Source: Pseudomonas sp. KU26590
Lineage (GTDB): Bacteria > Pseudomonadota > Gammaproteobacteria > Pseudomonadales > Pseudomonadaceae
NCBI RefSeq assembly: GCF_026153515.1
Contig: NZ_CP110644.1
Coordinates: forward strand, 1-64,000
Direction of reading: 5' to 3'
DNA length: 64,000 nt
Positions 21,041 through 28,824 of the stretch are shown here, piece by piece. Position numbers and translations under genes: made by a program. The notes beneath the pieces are model-generated. The model was not told where the DNA came from. It did no database searches and worked only from the letters and a program-made list of their open reading frames with translations. The stretch's first letter is position 1. Each line of letters starts with the position of its first letter.

Positions 21041-21295
21041 ATGTCTTTGCGCTCTCTCGCGGTGTTGTCGTTCTGCGTATTGCTGGCGGCCTGCAGCAAG
21101 GTCACTCAGGAAAATTACTCGAAAATTTCGGCCGGCATGGCGAAGGCGCAGGTTGAGCAACTGCTTGGCAGCCCGACCGAATGCTCCGGCGCGCTGGGGA
21201 TGTCCAGCTGCACGTGGGGCGATGCGAAGACGTTCATCAGCGTCCAGTACGCCGCCGACAAGGTCGTGCTGTTTTCCGGACAGGGCCTTAAATGA
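21041..21295 (+). CDS. Small BamE/SmpA-like lipoprotein
   Basis: A predicted lipoprotein of 84 residues. A signal peptide ends in the lipobox LAAC with Cys18. The mature part, YSKISAGMAKAQVEQLLGSP, shows the helix-turn pattern of the BamE/SmpA/OmlA fold (a G-M-x-x-x-x-V-x-x-L-L-G-x-P motif). It is much shorter than true BamE, so it is a relative rather than the Bam complex subunit. CAGGAG precedes the start. The stop overlaps the next gene's ATG (ATGA at 21292), so it is co-translated with the lipocalin. Confidence 0.85.
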   Translation: MSLRSLAVLSFCVLLAACSKVTQENYSKISAGMAKAQVEQLLGSPTECSGALGMSSCTWGDAKTFISVQYAADKVVLFSGQGLK

Positions 21296-21879
21296 GTATT
21301 CGTCAGGCATTGAAAATCGGCGCTGTGGCGTTGGCAGCATTGTGGATCAGCGCCTGTGCGGTTAAGCCTGAGACTGAATCCATGGCGCCGAAGACGGTTG
21401 ATCATGTCGATCTCAAGCGCTATCAGGGCACGTGGTACGAAGTAGCGCGCTTGCCGATGTTCTTCCAGCGCAACTGCGCGCAGTCCGAAGCGCACTACAC
21501 GCTGAAGGATGACGGCAACATTGCTGTCACCAACCGCTGCCGCACGATCGAGGGCAAGTGGGAGGAGGCAACCGGGACGGCTTCACCGCAGATTCAGGGC
21601 AAGACCGACAAGCTGTGGGTCGTGTTCGATAACTGGTTCTCGAACCTCTTCCCGGGTGTGGCGAAGGGTGATTATTGGGTGCTGTACGTGAGCCCCGACT
21701 ACAAAGTCGCTCTGGTCGGCAGCCCGAGCCGCAAGTTCCTGTGGCTGTTGTCGCGCACGCCTCAAGTTCCGGACTCAGTGCGTAACGACATGCTGATGAA
21801 AGCGCAGCAACAGGGTTACGACACCACCAAGCTGATCTGGCGGGTGGCGGACTCAAAGGTGGGCAAGGCAAAGGACTGA
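21292..21879 (+). CDS. blc: Outer membrane lipocalin (Blc family lipoprotein)
   Basis: A bacterial lipocalin of 195 residues, anchored by a lipid at the cysteine of the lipobox ISAC (Cys22). The first lipocalin motif is clear (KRYQGTWYEVARLP, with G-x-W), and the downstream DYWVLYVSPDYKVALVGSP and RKFLWLLSRTP match Blc-type proteins. Relatives bind fatty acids or lysophospholipids at the outer membrane and are often stress induced. It forms an operon with the small BamE-like lipoprotein by a 4-bp overlap. Confidence 0.93.
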   Translation: MSIRQALKIGAVALAALWISACAVKPETESMAPKTVDHVDLKRYQGTWYEVARLPMFFQRNCAQSEAHYTLKDDGNIAVTNRCRTIEGKWEEATGTASPQIQGKTDKLWVVFDNWFSNLFPGVAKGDYWVLYVSPDYKVALVGSPSRKFLWLLSRTPQVPDSVRNDMLMKAQQQGYDTTKLIWRVADSKVGKAKD

Positions 21880-21893
21880 CCTGCTCGGTCATT

Positions 21894-21920
21894 CGTGAGC
21901 AAGGTGGAGCGCCACCCCGT
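21894..21920. repeat. Partial REP arm carrying the GTGGAGCGCCACCCC insert
   Basis: The string GAGCAAGGTGGAGCGCCACC matches the variant arm also found in the REP pairs at 26029 and 29833, but no partner arm is present. It abuts the 3' end of hutF. Confidence 0.6.
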
Positions 21921-21921
21921 C

Positions 21922-23286
21922 TCAGCCCAGCAACTCCCGCAACACCTGAGCAAACGCGCGGCTGCTCTGCCCTTCATCGGCATGGTGGCCGTCGCGGATC
22001 ACCCAGCGGCCATTGACCATCACATCCTTGATCTGACGATCACTCCCGGCGAACAGCCAGCGATTGAGAATGGCATCACCGGCTGCGGTTGCCAGATACG
22101 GATCGTTGCCGTCCAGCACCAGCCAGTCCGCCCGCTTGCCCACTTCTAGCGCGCCCACCGGCTGCCCCATCGCCTGGGCGCCGCCGACCAGCGCCGCGTC
22201 GTACAGCGTGCGCCCGACCATCGGTTGATCAGGTCGGTACAGGCGGTTACGACGCTGATCGCGCAGACGCTGACCGTATTCCAGCCAACGCAACTCCTCG
22301 ACCACGCTTAGCGACACATGACTGTCAGAGCCGATGCCCCAGCGCCCGCCCTGTGCGATGTAATCCACTGCCGGAAAAATCCCGTCACCCAGGTTCGCTT
22401 CGGTGGTCAGGCACAGTCCGGCGATCGCACGACTTTTCGCCATCAAGGCCACTTCGTCCGGCTGAGCATGGGTCGCATGAACCAGGCACCAGCGCGCGTC
22501 GACGTCGACGTTCTCGTACAGCCACTGCAACGGCCGGCGACCGCTCCAGCTCAGGCAATCGTCGACTTCCTTTTGCTGCTCGGCGATATGGATGTGGATC
22601 GGGCAATGGGGGTCGCTGGCGGCCGTTACATCGCTGATCTGCTGCGGCGTCACGGCGCGCAGCGAATGAAAGCAAAGCCCCAGCGCCTGGGCAGGTTGCG
22701 CGGCAATAACGGGCTTCAGACGGGACTGCAAATCCAGGTAACTGTCGGTGCTGTTGATGAACCGGCGCTGCCCCTCGTTCGGGGCCAGGCCGCCAAAACC
22801 GGAGTGGCTGTAGAGCACCGGCAGCAAGGTCATGCCGATGCCGACCGAACTCGCCGCCTGACTGACCTGCAGCGCCAGCTCGGCAGGGTCGGCGTAGGGC
22901 TTGCCGGTGGTGTCCTGATGGACGTAGTGGAATTCCGCAACCGAGGTAAAGCCGCCCTTGAGCATCTCGATGTACAGCTGCCGTGCGATGACGCCGAGCT
23001 GCTGCGGACTGATCTGCCCGACGAGGCGATACATCAGGTCGCGCCAGGTCCAGAAACTGTCATTGGGATTGCCGGCCACTTCTGCCAGACCGGCCATGGC
23101 GCGCTGAAAGGCGTGGGAGTGCAGATTGGGCATGCCCGGCACGACCGGGCCGTTGAGCACCTCGGCGTCACCGCGTTCGGCGTCGGCCTGAACCTGGCTC
23201 AGCAGGCCATCAGCGCTGACCTCGAAACGTACGTTACTGGCCCAGCCGGTGGGCAATAACGCGCGTTCGGCAAAGAAAACGGACAT
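21922..23286 (-). CDS. hutF: Formimidoylglutamate deiminase
   Basis: HutF removes ammonia from N-formimidoyl-L-glutamate to give N-formylglutamate, the fourth step of the five-step histidine pathway. HutG then acts on its product. It has 454 residues and is a member of the amidohydrolase superfamily. The metal-binding motif HSHAFQRAMAG is near residue 57, a later histidine lies in HIHIAEQ, and the catalytic-side aspartate is in GSDSHVSLS. It is transcribed divergently from hutC across a 151-bp gap with a HutC operator, so HutC can control both sides. Confidence 0.96.
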   Translation of the reverse strand: MSVFFAERALLPTGWASNVRFEVSADGLLSQVQADAERGDAEVLNGPVVPGMPNLHSHAFQRAMAGLAEVAGNPNDSFWTWRDLMYRLVGQISPQQLGVIARQLYIEMLKGGFTSVAEFHYVHQDTTGKPYADPAELALQVSQAASSVGIGMTLLPVLYSHSGFGGLAPNEGQRRFINSTDSYLDLQSRLKPVIAAQPAQALGLCFHSLRAVTPQQISDVTAASDPHCPIHIHIAEQQKEVDDCLSWSGRRPLQWLYENVDVDARWCLVHATHAQPDEVALMAKSRAIAGLCLTTEANLGDGIFPAVDYIAQGGRWGIGSDSHVSLSVVEELRWLEYGQRLRDQRRNRLYRPDQPMVGRTLYDAALVGGAQAMGQPVGALEVGKRADWLVLDGNDPYLATAAGDAILNRWLFAGSDRQIKDVMVNGRWVIRDGHHADEGQSSRAFAQVLRELLG

Positions 23287-23311
23287 GACTGGGCACCCCT
23301 TGCTTGAAATT

Positions 23312-23329
23312 GTCTGTACATATACAGAC
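23312..23329. promoter_or_regulatory. Predicted HutC operator between hutF and hutC
   Basis: GTCTGTACATATACAGAC is a dyad with seven-base arms (GTCTGTA and TACAGAC) around a four-base centre, 26 bp upstream of the hutF start. It contains TGTA and TACA, the half-sites known for HutC in fluorescent pseudomonads, but separated by four bases rather than two. Direct effect on hutF and autoregulation of hutC are inferred. Confidence 0.7.
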
Positions 23330-23437
23330 GTTTATACAGCCGGTAAACCGCGCCGCGCTTGTCGGCACCCGCGTTAATGGTTAGCGTGGACGCTGTAACC
23401 TCATTCGCCTGAATAACGCCATAACAAGGATTTCTCT

Positions 23438-24187
23438 GTGCCGACTCCGCCTGCCAATTTGCCGCTGGCTTCCCAGATGGGTGACAGTCCGGCGCCGCTG
23501 TACGCCAGGGTGAAGCACATGATCACCCAGCAGATTCAGAACGGCACCTGGCCGCCGCATCACCGCGTGCCGTCCGAGAGCGAACTGGTGACGCAGCTGG
23601 GCTTCAGCCGCATGACCATCAACCGCGCCCTGCGCGAGATGACCGCCGAAGGGATGTTGGTGCGCATGCAGGGCGTCGGTACATTCGTCGCCGAGCCCAA
23701 GACTCAATCCGCGCTGTTCGAGGTGCATAACATTGCCGACGAGATCGCCGCCCGCGGTCACGCCCACACCTGCCAAGTCATCATCCTCACCGAAGAAGCC
23801 GCCGGTTCCGAACGCGCGCTGGCGCTGGACATGCGTGAAGGCCAGCGGGTGTTTCATTCGCTGATCGTGCATTTCGAAAACGATATTCCCGTGCAAATCG
23901 AAGACCGTTTCGTCAACGCCCTTGTCGCGCCGGACTACCTGCAGCAGGATTTCACCCAACAGACCCCCTACGCCTACCTTTCCCAGGTCGCGCCGCTGAC
24001 CGAAGGCGAGCACGTGGTTGAAGCGATTCTCGCCGAGCCCGACGAGTGCAAGTTGCTGCAGATCGAAAAAGGCGAGCCGTGCCTGCTGGTGCGTCGGCGC
24101 ACCTGGTCGGGCCGTCAACCTGTGACTGCAGCCCGCCTGATCCACCCTGGCTCACGCCACCGCCTGGAAGGACGCTTCAGCAAATGA
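23438..24187 (+). CDS. hutC: Histidine utilisation repressor HutC (GntR family)
   Basis: HutC represses the hut genes until urocanate binds. It has 249 residues. An N-terminal GntR winged helix runs from about residue 18 to 85 (HRVPSESELVTQLGFSRMTI) and is followed by the UTRA/HutC effector domain (from about 95; EIAARGHAHTCQVI, PVQIEDRFVN). The start is a GTG at 23438, preceded by AAGGA, and gives the N-terminus MPTPPANLPLA. The stop overlaps the hutD start (ATGA). The likely targets are the dyads at 23312 and 26463. Confidence 0.96.
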   Translation: MPTPPANLPLASQMGDSPAPLYARVKHMITQQIQNGTWPPHHRVPSESELVTQLGFSRMTINRALREMTAEGMLVRMQGVGTFVAEPKTQSALFEVHNIADEIAARGHAHTCQVIILTEEAAGSERALALDMREGQRVFHSLIVHFENDIPVQIEDRFVNALVAPDYLQQDFTQQTPYAYLSQVAPLTEGEHVVEAILAEPDECKLLQIEKGEPCLLVRRRTWSGRQPVTAARLIHPGSRHRLEGRFSK

Positions 24188-24777
24188 CTCAACTGACTGT
24201 TCTGCGCGCCGCTGACTACCCGCGCATGCCCTGGAAAAACGGTGGCGGCAGCACCGAGGAAATCACCCGCGACGCCGGCGAAGGCCTGGAAGGGTTCGGC
24301 TGGCGGTTGTCGATTGCCGACATCGGCGAGTCGCGCGGCTTTTCGATGTTCGCCGGTTATCAGCGCATCATCACGGTGCTGCAAGGCGCAGGCATGACGC
24401 TGAACATCGATGGCAAGGACAGCGAGCCGCTGTTGCCGTCTGATCCGTTCGCGTTCAGCGGCGACAGCGCTGTGTCGTGCACGCTGCTCGACGGCCCGAT
24501 CCGCGACTTCAACCTGATCTACTCGCCCGCCCGCTACCGCGCGCGCCTGCAATGGATCGACGTGATGCAGCCGCAGCGGTTTTTCAGCTCCGCAGACGTG
24601 TTCCTGGTGTTCAGCGCTGCGGAACAAATGGCCGCCAACGTTGGTGAATATGCGCCGCAATTACTGGCAAAACACGACTGCTTACAATTGGATAATGCCG
24701 CTGGCGCGCTGCTGGAGGCGGTGCTCTACGCCCCACGCGCCAGCCGTGTGTGCGTGATCGAGCTGTCGCGCGTCTGA
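24184..24777 (+). CDS. hutD: HutD family protein
   Basis: HutD is a small cytoplasmic bicupin-type protein. In P. fluorescens it has been proposed to act as a governor limiting hut expression, possibly by sensing pathway intermediates such as formylglutamate. The 197 residues begin at ATG 24184, chosen because it overlaps the hutC stop and gives the conserved start [20 protein letters not shown]. Longer in-frame extensions into hutC are spurious. The conserved GGGSTEEI and [11 protein letters not shown] segments are present. It is co-transcribed with hutC. Confidence 0.93.
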   Translation: MTQLTVLRAADYPRMPWKNGGGSTEEITRDAGEGLEGFGWRLSIADIGESRGFSMFAGYQRIITVLQGAGMTLNIDGKDSEPLLPSDPFAFSGDSAVSCTLLDGPIRDFNLIYSPARYRARLQWIDVMQPQRFFSSADVFLVFSAAEQMAANVGEYAPQLLAKHDCLQLDNAAGALLEAVLYAPRASRVCVIELSRV

Positions 24778-24832
24778 GTCCTACCGCCCCTGTGGTAGAT
24801 TGCGTCTTTTTTTCGCCAGCACAGGGACGACC

Positions 24833-26011
24833 ATGACGACGCTCAACGACAATAAAGAAAGCCCACGAGCCCTCGCCATTCTTGCCAGTTTCCTCGCATC
24901 GGAATCAGCAGGCGGCCTCGTGCTGATGGGCGCTGCACTCGCAGCAATCATCGTCGCCAACTCCCCCCTCGCCCCTTCTTATTTCGCCGCGCTGCACAGC
25001 GTGTGGGGCGGGCTGTCGATCGAGTTGTGGATCAACGACGGCTTGATGGCGATCTTCTTTCTGATGGTCGGCCTGGAAATCAAACGCGAAGTCCTGGCCG
25101 GCGGCCTTGCCACTTGGGGCCAGCGGGCGCTCCCCGGTTTTGCGGCAGCAGGGGGCATGCTGGTGCCGGCGATGATCTACATCGGCGTCAACATGGGTAA
25201 TGCCGAAACCATGAGTGGCTGGGCGATCCCTGCGGCCACCGACATTGCCTTCGCCCTCGGCGTGCTGTCGTTGCTGGGCAAACGTGTGCCGACATCGCTT
25301 AAGGTGTTTCTTGCCGCGCTGGCGATTCTCGATGACCTGGGCGCCGTCACCATCATTGCGCTCTTCTACAGCACCGGCCTGGACATGACGATGCTGGGCG
25401 CCTCGTTCGCGACGCTGGCCGTGCTGGTGATCATGAACCGCATGGGCGTGCAGCGATTGCTGCCGTACCTGTTGCTCGGCCTGCTGCTGTGGTTCTTCGT
25501 GCTGCAATCAGGCGTGCACGCGACGTTGGCCGGTGTGGCGCTGGCGCTGTGCATTCCGCTGGGCACGCGCAAGGAAGAAGCCCGCTCGCCGCTGCTGTTT
25601 CTTGAAGAGAAAATGCACTACTGGGTGGCGTTCGCGGTGGTACCGATTTTCGGCTTCGCCAACGCGGGCGTCTCACTGTCGGGCATCACCCTGGGCAACC
25701 TGGTCGACCCGGTGCCGCTGGGCGTGGCGCTGGGCTTGTTTGTCGGCAAGCAGATCGGTGTGTTTCTCGCAGCGGTGCTGGCAATCCGATCCGGGCTGGC
25801 GACACTGCCGGAAGGCAGCAACTGGCCGCAGCTGTATGGCGTCGCCCTGCTCTGCGGGATCGGGTTCACCATGAGCCTGTTCATCGGCAACCTGGCCTTT
25901 CCGGGCGCAGCGCATCTGATCGATGAAGTGAAAGTGGGCGTGTTGCTGGGCTCGATCGCCTCGGCGCTGGCCGGGGTATGGCTGTTGCGCAGCAAGCTGG
26001 CTCAGCACTGA
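24833..26011 (+). CDS. nhaA: Na+/H+ antiporter NhaA
   Basis: NhaA exchanges sodium for protons across the inner membrane and is used under salt and alkaline stress. It has 393 residues and about 12 membrane helices. The paired ion-binding aspartates are in the segment [11 protein letters not shown], and an upstream aspartate is in ATDIAFALG. The ATG at 24833 is preferred (GGGA upstream) over an in-frame ATG eleven codons earlier. The gene lies between hutCD and hutU but has no known role in histidine use. Its own promoter is likely in the 55-bp gap after hutD, but read-through from hutCD is possible. Confidence 0.95.
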   Translation: MTTLNDNKESPRALAILASFLASESAGGLVLMGAALAAIIVANSPLAPSYFAALHSVWGGLSIELWINDGLMAIFFLMVGLEIKREVLAGGLATWGQRALPGFAAAGGMLVPAMIYIGVNMGNAETMSGWAIPAATDIAFALGVLSLLGKRVPTSLKVFLAALAILDDLGAVTIIALFYSTGLDMTMLGASFATLAVLVIMNRMGVQRLLPYLLLGLLLWFFVLQSGVHATLAGVALALCIPLGTRKEEARSPLLFLEEKMHYWVAFAVVPIFGFANAGVSLSGITLGNLVDPVPLGVALGLFVGKQIGVFLAAVLAIRSGLATLPEGSNWPQLYGVALLCGIGFTMSLFIGNLAFPGAAHLIDEVKVGVLLGSIASALAGVWLLRSKLAQH

Positions 26012-26028
26012 TCTCAATCGCCGATTCC

Positions 26029-26132
26029 GTAGGAGCGACCGGGGTGGCGATCCACCTTGCCCGCGAATGCGTCAGGCCTGCCAACTTCACCGTTGCCTGA
26101 CACACCCTAATCGCGGGCAAGCGCGCTCCTAC
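26029..26132. repeat. REP pair, family A, left arm with 18-bp insert
   Basis: The left arm reads GTAGGAGCG, then ACCGGGGTGGCGATCCAC (26038-26055), then CTTGCCCGCGA. The right arm (ending 26132) is the normal family A sequence. The same insert at the same place occurs in the pair at 29833. Confidence 0.85.
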
Positions 26133-26173
26133 ACCGGTTGCGGTGGATGATGGGTTGAAGTCTTGTGCGGTCT

Positions 26174-26256
26174 GTAGGAGCCGGCTTGCTGGCGAAAGCG
26201 GTGGGCCAGTCGACATGTCCATTCCAGATCTACTGCGTTCGCCAGCAAGCCGGCTC
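26174..26256. repeat. REP pair, family B, right arm truncated
   Basis: The left arm is GTAGGAGCCGGCTTGCTGGC. The right arm stops at CCGGCTC and lacks the final CTAC. Together with the preceding pair it fills the first half of the 593-bp gap before hutU. Confidence 0.8.
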
Positions 26257-26280
26257 GGGCATTCGGTCGTCCTCACCCCT

Positions 26281-26333
26281 TTGTTACCCCCAGCCACGCA
26301 CTGCACTGGGGCGTTCGCACCGAAAAGTAACAA
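26281..26333. promoter_or_regulatory. Possible upstream activator half-sites (TTGTTAC ... GTAACAA)
   Basis: Seven-base inverted half-sites TTGTTAC (26281-26287) and GTAACAA (26327-26333) are separated by 39 bp. They centre roughly 160 bp upstream of the predicted hutU start site. They resemble the TGTTAC/GTAACA elements I recall for the enhancer-binding protein CbrB, which activates hut in fluorescent pseudomonads. The spacing is longer than I would expect, so the assignment is tentative. Confidence 0.4.
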
Positions 26334-26442
26334 ATCCCTTTCCCCTCGCTGTTCTTTGCGTTCCTCCCTTCTGTCTCATAAAACACCGACGAACCTGTGC
26401 CAGCACGGGCTGCTGGCGTTTCTGCACCTGCAAAACCAACAT

Positions 26443-26458
26443 TGGCCCTTTGGTTGCA
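26443..26458 (+). promoter_or_regulatory. Sigma-54 promoter of the hutU operon
   Basis: TGGCCCTTTGGTTGCA has the -24 GG (26444-26445) and -12 GC (26456-26457) separated by exactly ten bases, as sigma-54 requires. The predicted start site, around 26469, falls inside the HutC operator. This fits the known sigma-54/CbrB/NtrC control of hut in P. fluorescens. Confidence 0.75.
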
Positions 26459-26462
26459 TATG

Positions 26463-26476
26463 CTTGTATGTACAAG
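26463..26476. promoter_or_regulatory. HutC operator at the hutU promoter
   Basis: CTTGTATGTACAAG is a near-perfect 14-bp palindrome containing TGTA-N2-TACA, the published form of the HutC site. It directly follows the sigma-54 -12 element and covers the expected transcription start, so bound HutC would block initiation. Confidence 0.85.
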
Positions 26477-26604
26477 TAAGCATGAGTCGATAAAAGCGGT
26501 TCCCAGCCGGTTCGGATTACAACGGCAGTGCTCATGCAGAACCTTATTCCCACGTTCGTCACGGACCCCGCGTCCAGGCCGGATTGATCATCGAGGATTG
26601 TTAA

Positions 26605-28302
26605 GTGACTACTGACCACAACACCCCTGCTCAGCAATGGACCAAACGCCGCGATGTGGAAATCCGCGCAGCCCGTGGCACGCAACTGACCGCCAAGAGC
26701 TGGATGACCGAGGCGCCGTTGCGGATGTTGATGAACAACCTCGATCCGGAAGTCGCCGAGAACCCGAACGAGCTGGTGGTCTACGGCGGCATCGGCCGTG
26801 CAGCGCGTAACTGGGAGTGCTACGACAAGATCGTCGAGAGCCTGACCCACCTTAACGACGACGAGACCCTGCTGGTGCAGTCCGGCAAACCGGTCGGCGT
26901 GTTCAAGACCCACAGCAACGCGCCCCGCGTGCTGATCGCCAACTCCAACCTGGTGCCGCACTGGGCGAGCTGGGAGCACTTCAACGAACTGGATGCGAAA
27001 GGCCTTGCGATGTACGGCCAGATGACCGCCGGCAGCTGGATCTACATCGGCAGCCAGGGCATCGTTCAAGGCACCTACGAAACCTTCGTCGAAGCCGGTC
27101 GCCAGCACTACGACGGCAACCTGAAAGGCCGTTGGGTACTGACCGCAGGCCTGGGCGGCATGGGCGGCGCGCAGCCACTCGCTGCCGGCATGGCGGGCGC
27201 CTGCTCGCTGAACATCGAGTGCCAGCAAAGCCGCATCGATTTCCGCCTGAAGACCCGCTACGTCGACGAGCAAGCCACGGACCTCGACGACGCCCTCGCC
27301 CGCATCGCCAAATACACCGCCGAAGGCAAGGCGATCTCCATCGCCCTGTGCGGCAACGCCGCCGAAATCCTTCCGGAAATGGTCCGTCGTGGCGTGCGCC
27401 CGGACATGGTCACCGACCAGACCAGCGCCCACGACCCGCTCAACGGCTACCTGCCAAAAGGCTGGACCTGGGAGCAGTACCGCGAGCGCGCTGCCACCGA
27501 GCCTGCTGCTGTGGTCAAGGCCGCCAAGCAGTCCATGGCCGAGCACGTCGAAGCCATGCTGGCGTTCCAGAAAATGGGCGTGCCGACGTTCGACTACGGC
27601 AACAACATCCGTCAGATGGCCAAGGAAGTGGGCGTCGCCCATGCCTTCGATTTCCCCGGTTTCGTGCCCGCCTATATTCGTCCGCTGTTCTGCCGTGGCG
27701 TGGGGCCGTTCCGCTGGGTCGCGTTGTCAGGCGACCCTGAAGACATCTACAAGACCGACGCCAAAGTCAAAGAACTGATCCCGGACGACGCGCACCTGCA
27801 CAACTGGCTGGACATGGCCCGTGAGCGCATCAGCTTCCAGGGTCTGCCGGCACGTATCTGCTGGGTCGGCCTGGGTCAGCGCGCCAAGCTGGGCCTCGCG
27901 TTCAACGAAATGGTCCGCAGCGGCGAGCTGTCGGCGCCGGTGGTGATCGGTCGTGATCACCTGGACTCCGGCTCCGTCGCCAGCCCGAACCGCGAGACCG
28001 AGTCGATGCAGGACGGCTCCGACGCCGTGTCCGACTGGCCGCTGCTCAACGCCCTGCTCAACACCGCGAGCGGCGCGACCTGGGTCTCGCTGCACCACGG
28101 CGGTGGCGTCGGCATGGGCTTCTCGCAGCACTCGGGCATGGTCATCGTCTGCGACGGCACCGATGAAGCCGCCGAGCGTATCGCCCGCGTCCTGCACAAC
28201 GACCCGGCCACTGGCGTGATGCGTCATGCCGATGCCGGGTATCAGATCGCGATCGACTGCGCCAAAGAGCAGGGTCTGAACCTGCCGATGATTAACGGCT
28301 AA
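26605..28302 (+). CDS. hutU: Urocanate hydratase
   Basis: HutU (urocanase) converts urocanate to 4-imidazolone-5-propionate using bound NAD+ as an electrophile. It has 565 residues. The start is a GTG at 26605 with GAGGATT upstream. Well-conserved family segments are [51 protein letters not shown] (dinucleotide-binding glycine-rich loop) and [14 protein letters not shown]. First gene of the long hut operon driven by the sigma-54 promoter at 26443 and controlled by HutC. An NCS1 permease remnant follows immediately. Confidence 0.97.
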   Translation: MTTDHNTPAQQWTKRRDVEIRAARGTQLTAKSWMTEAPLRMLMNNLDPEVAENPNELVVYGGIGRAARNWECYDKIVESLTHLNDDETLLVQSGKPVGVFKTHSNAPRVLIANSNLVPHWASWEHFNELDAKGLAMYGQMTAGSWIYIGSQGIVQGTYETFVEAGRQHYDGNLKGRWVLTAGLGGMGGAQPLAAGMAGACSLNIECQQSRIDFRLKTRYVDEQATDLDDALARIAKYTAEGKAISIALCGNAAEILPEMVRRGVRPDMVTDQTSAHDPLNGYLPKGWTWEQYRERAATEPAAVVKAAKQSMAEHVEAMLAFQKMGVPTFDYGNNIRQMAKEVGVAHAFDFPGFVPAYIRPLFCRGVGPFRWVALSGDPEDIYKTDAKVKELIPDDAHLHNWLDMARERISFQGLPARICWVGLGQRAKLGLAFNEMVRSGELSAPVVIGRDHLDSGSVASPNRETESMQDGSDAVSDWPLLNALLNTASGATWVSLHHGGGVGMGFSQHSGMVIVCDGTDEAAERIARVLHNDPATGVMRHADAGYQIAIDCAKEQGLNLPMING

Positions 28303-28332
28303 AAGCACTTCCCTGTAGGGGGGATGTTTGAG

Positions 28333-28685
28333 ATGGCTGTTCCAGATGATCGTGCTGCACCTGCTTCGGTGGTCGAGCGGCGTTCGATCGATTACATCCC
28401 TGACGCCGAACGACACGGAACGGGATGGGCATCGGGATTTACGTGCTGGGCGTGCTGATTCAGATGCCGTTCATCTCCACGCATTTCTACACCGGGCCGC
28501 TGGTGGCGAGCCTTGATGACACTGACATCTCGTGGATCATCGGTCTCATCGTGCCGGCTGTGCTGTACTACGTCGCGGCGAAGACGTGGCCGGGTAAAGT
28601 GGCCGATCGCTTGATCCTGCCAACGGAGCCGAGCGCGTCCCCTGCAAGCCGAAACGTTGCCCCTGGGCACGTGGCGGTGAACTGA
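28333..28685 (+). pseudogene. Remnant of NCS1-family permease (urocanate transporter HutTu position), internal deletion
   Basis: Two ends of one transporter gene remain. From ATG 28333 the frame reads MAVPDDRAAPASVVERRSID and on to YIPDAERHG, the typical N-terminus of the purine/cytosine-permease-like transporter encoded after hutU in Pseudomonas. Around base 28418 the sequence jumps, in a different frame, to its C-terminus: GIGIYVLGVLIQMPFISTHF (from 28428) and DISWIIGLIVPAVLYYVAAK, stopping at 28685. About 29 plus 86 codons are left of roughly 490, so around 1.1-1.2 kb has been lost. The N-terminal frame after the junction stops at 28458. The flanking genes hutU and hutX are intact, so this is a clean internal deletion. 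Confidence 0.87.
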
Positions 28686-28824
28686 CCGTTCGTCATGCAC
28701 GTCTGTTGAAGGGGGCATGCTGGAGAGAGAAGCGGGACGAGGCCGACAAGTGCCTCTCCCCTTGGCTGGACGCCATCTGTTTTCGTTACTGCCGTCATCC
28801 ACTACAAGACCGGAGCGTCACTCA

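Noticed and set aside
28328..28516. 62-codon reading frame across the permease remnant
   Set aside because: It is in neither of the two frames that carry permease sequence, and its translation shows no family similarity.
28717..28824. Longer hutX start 36 codons upstream
   Set aside because: It would put a charged leader ahead of a clear signal peptide; ATG 28825 is at the right place.
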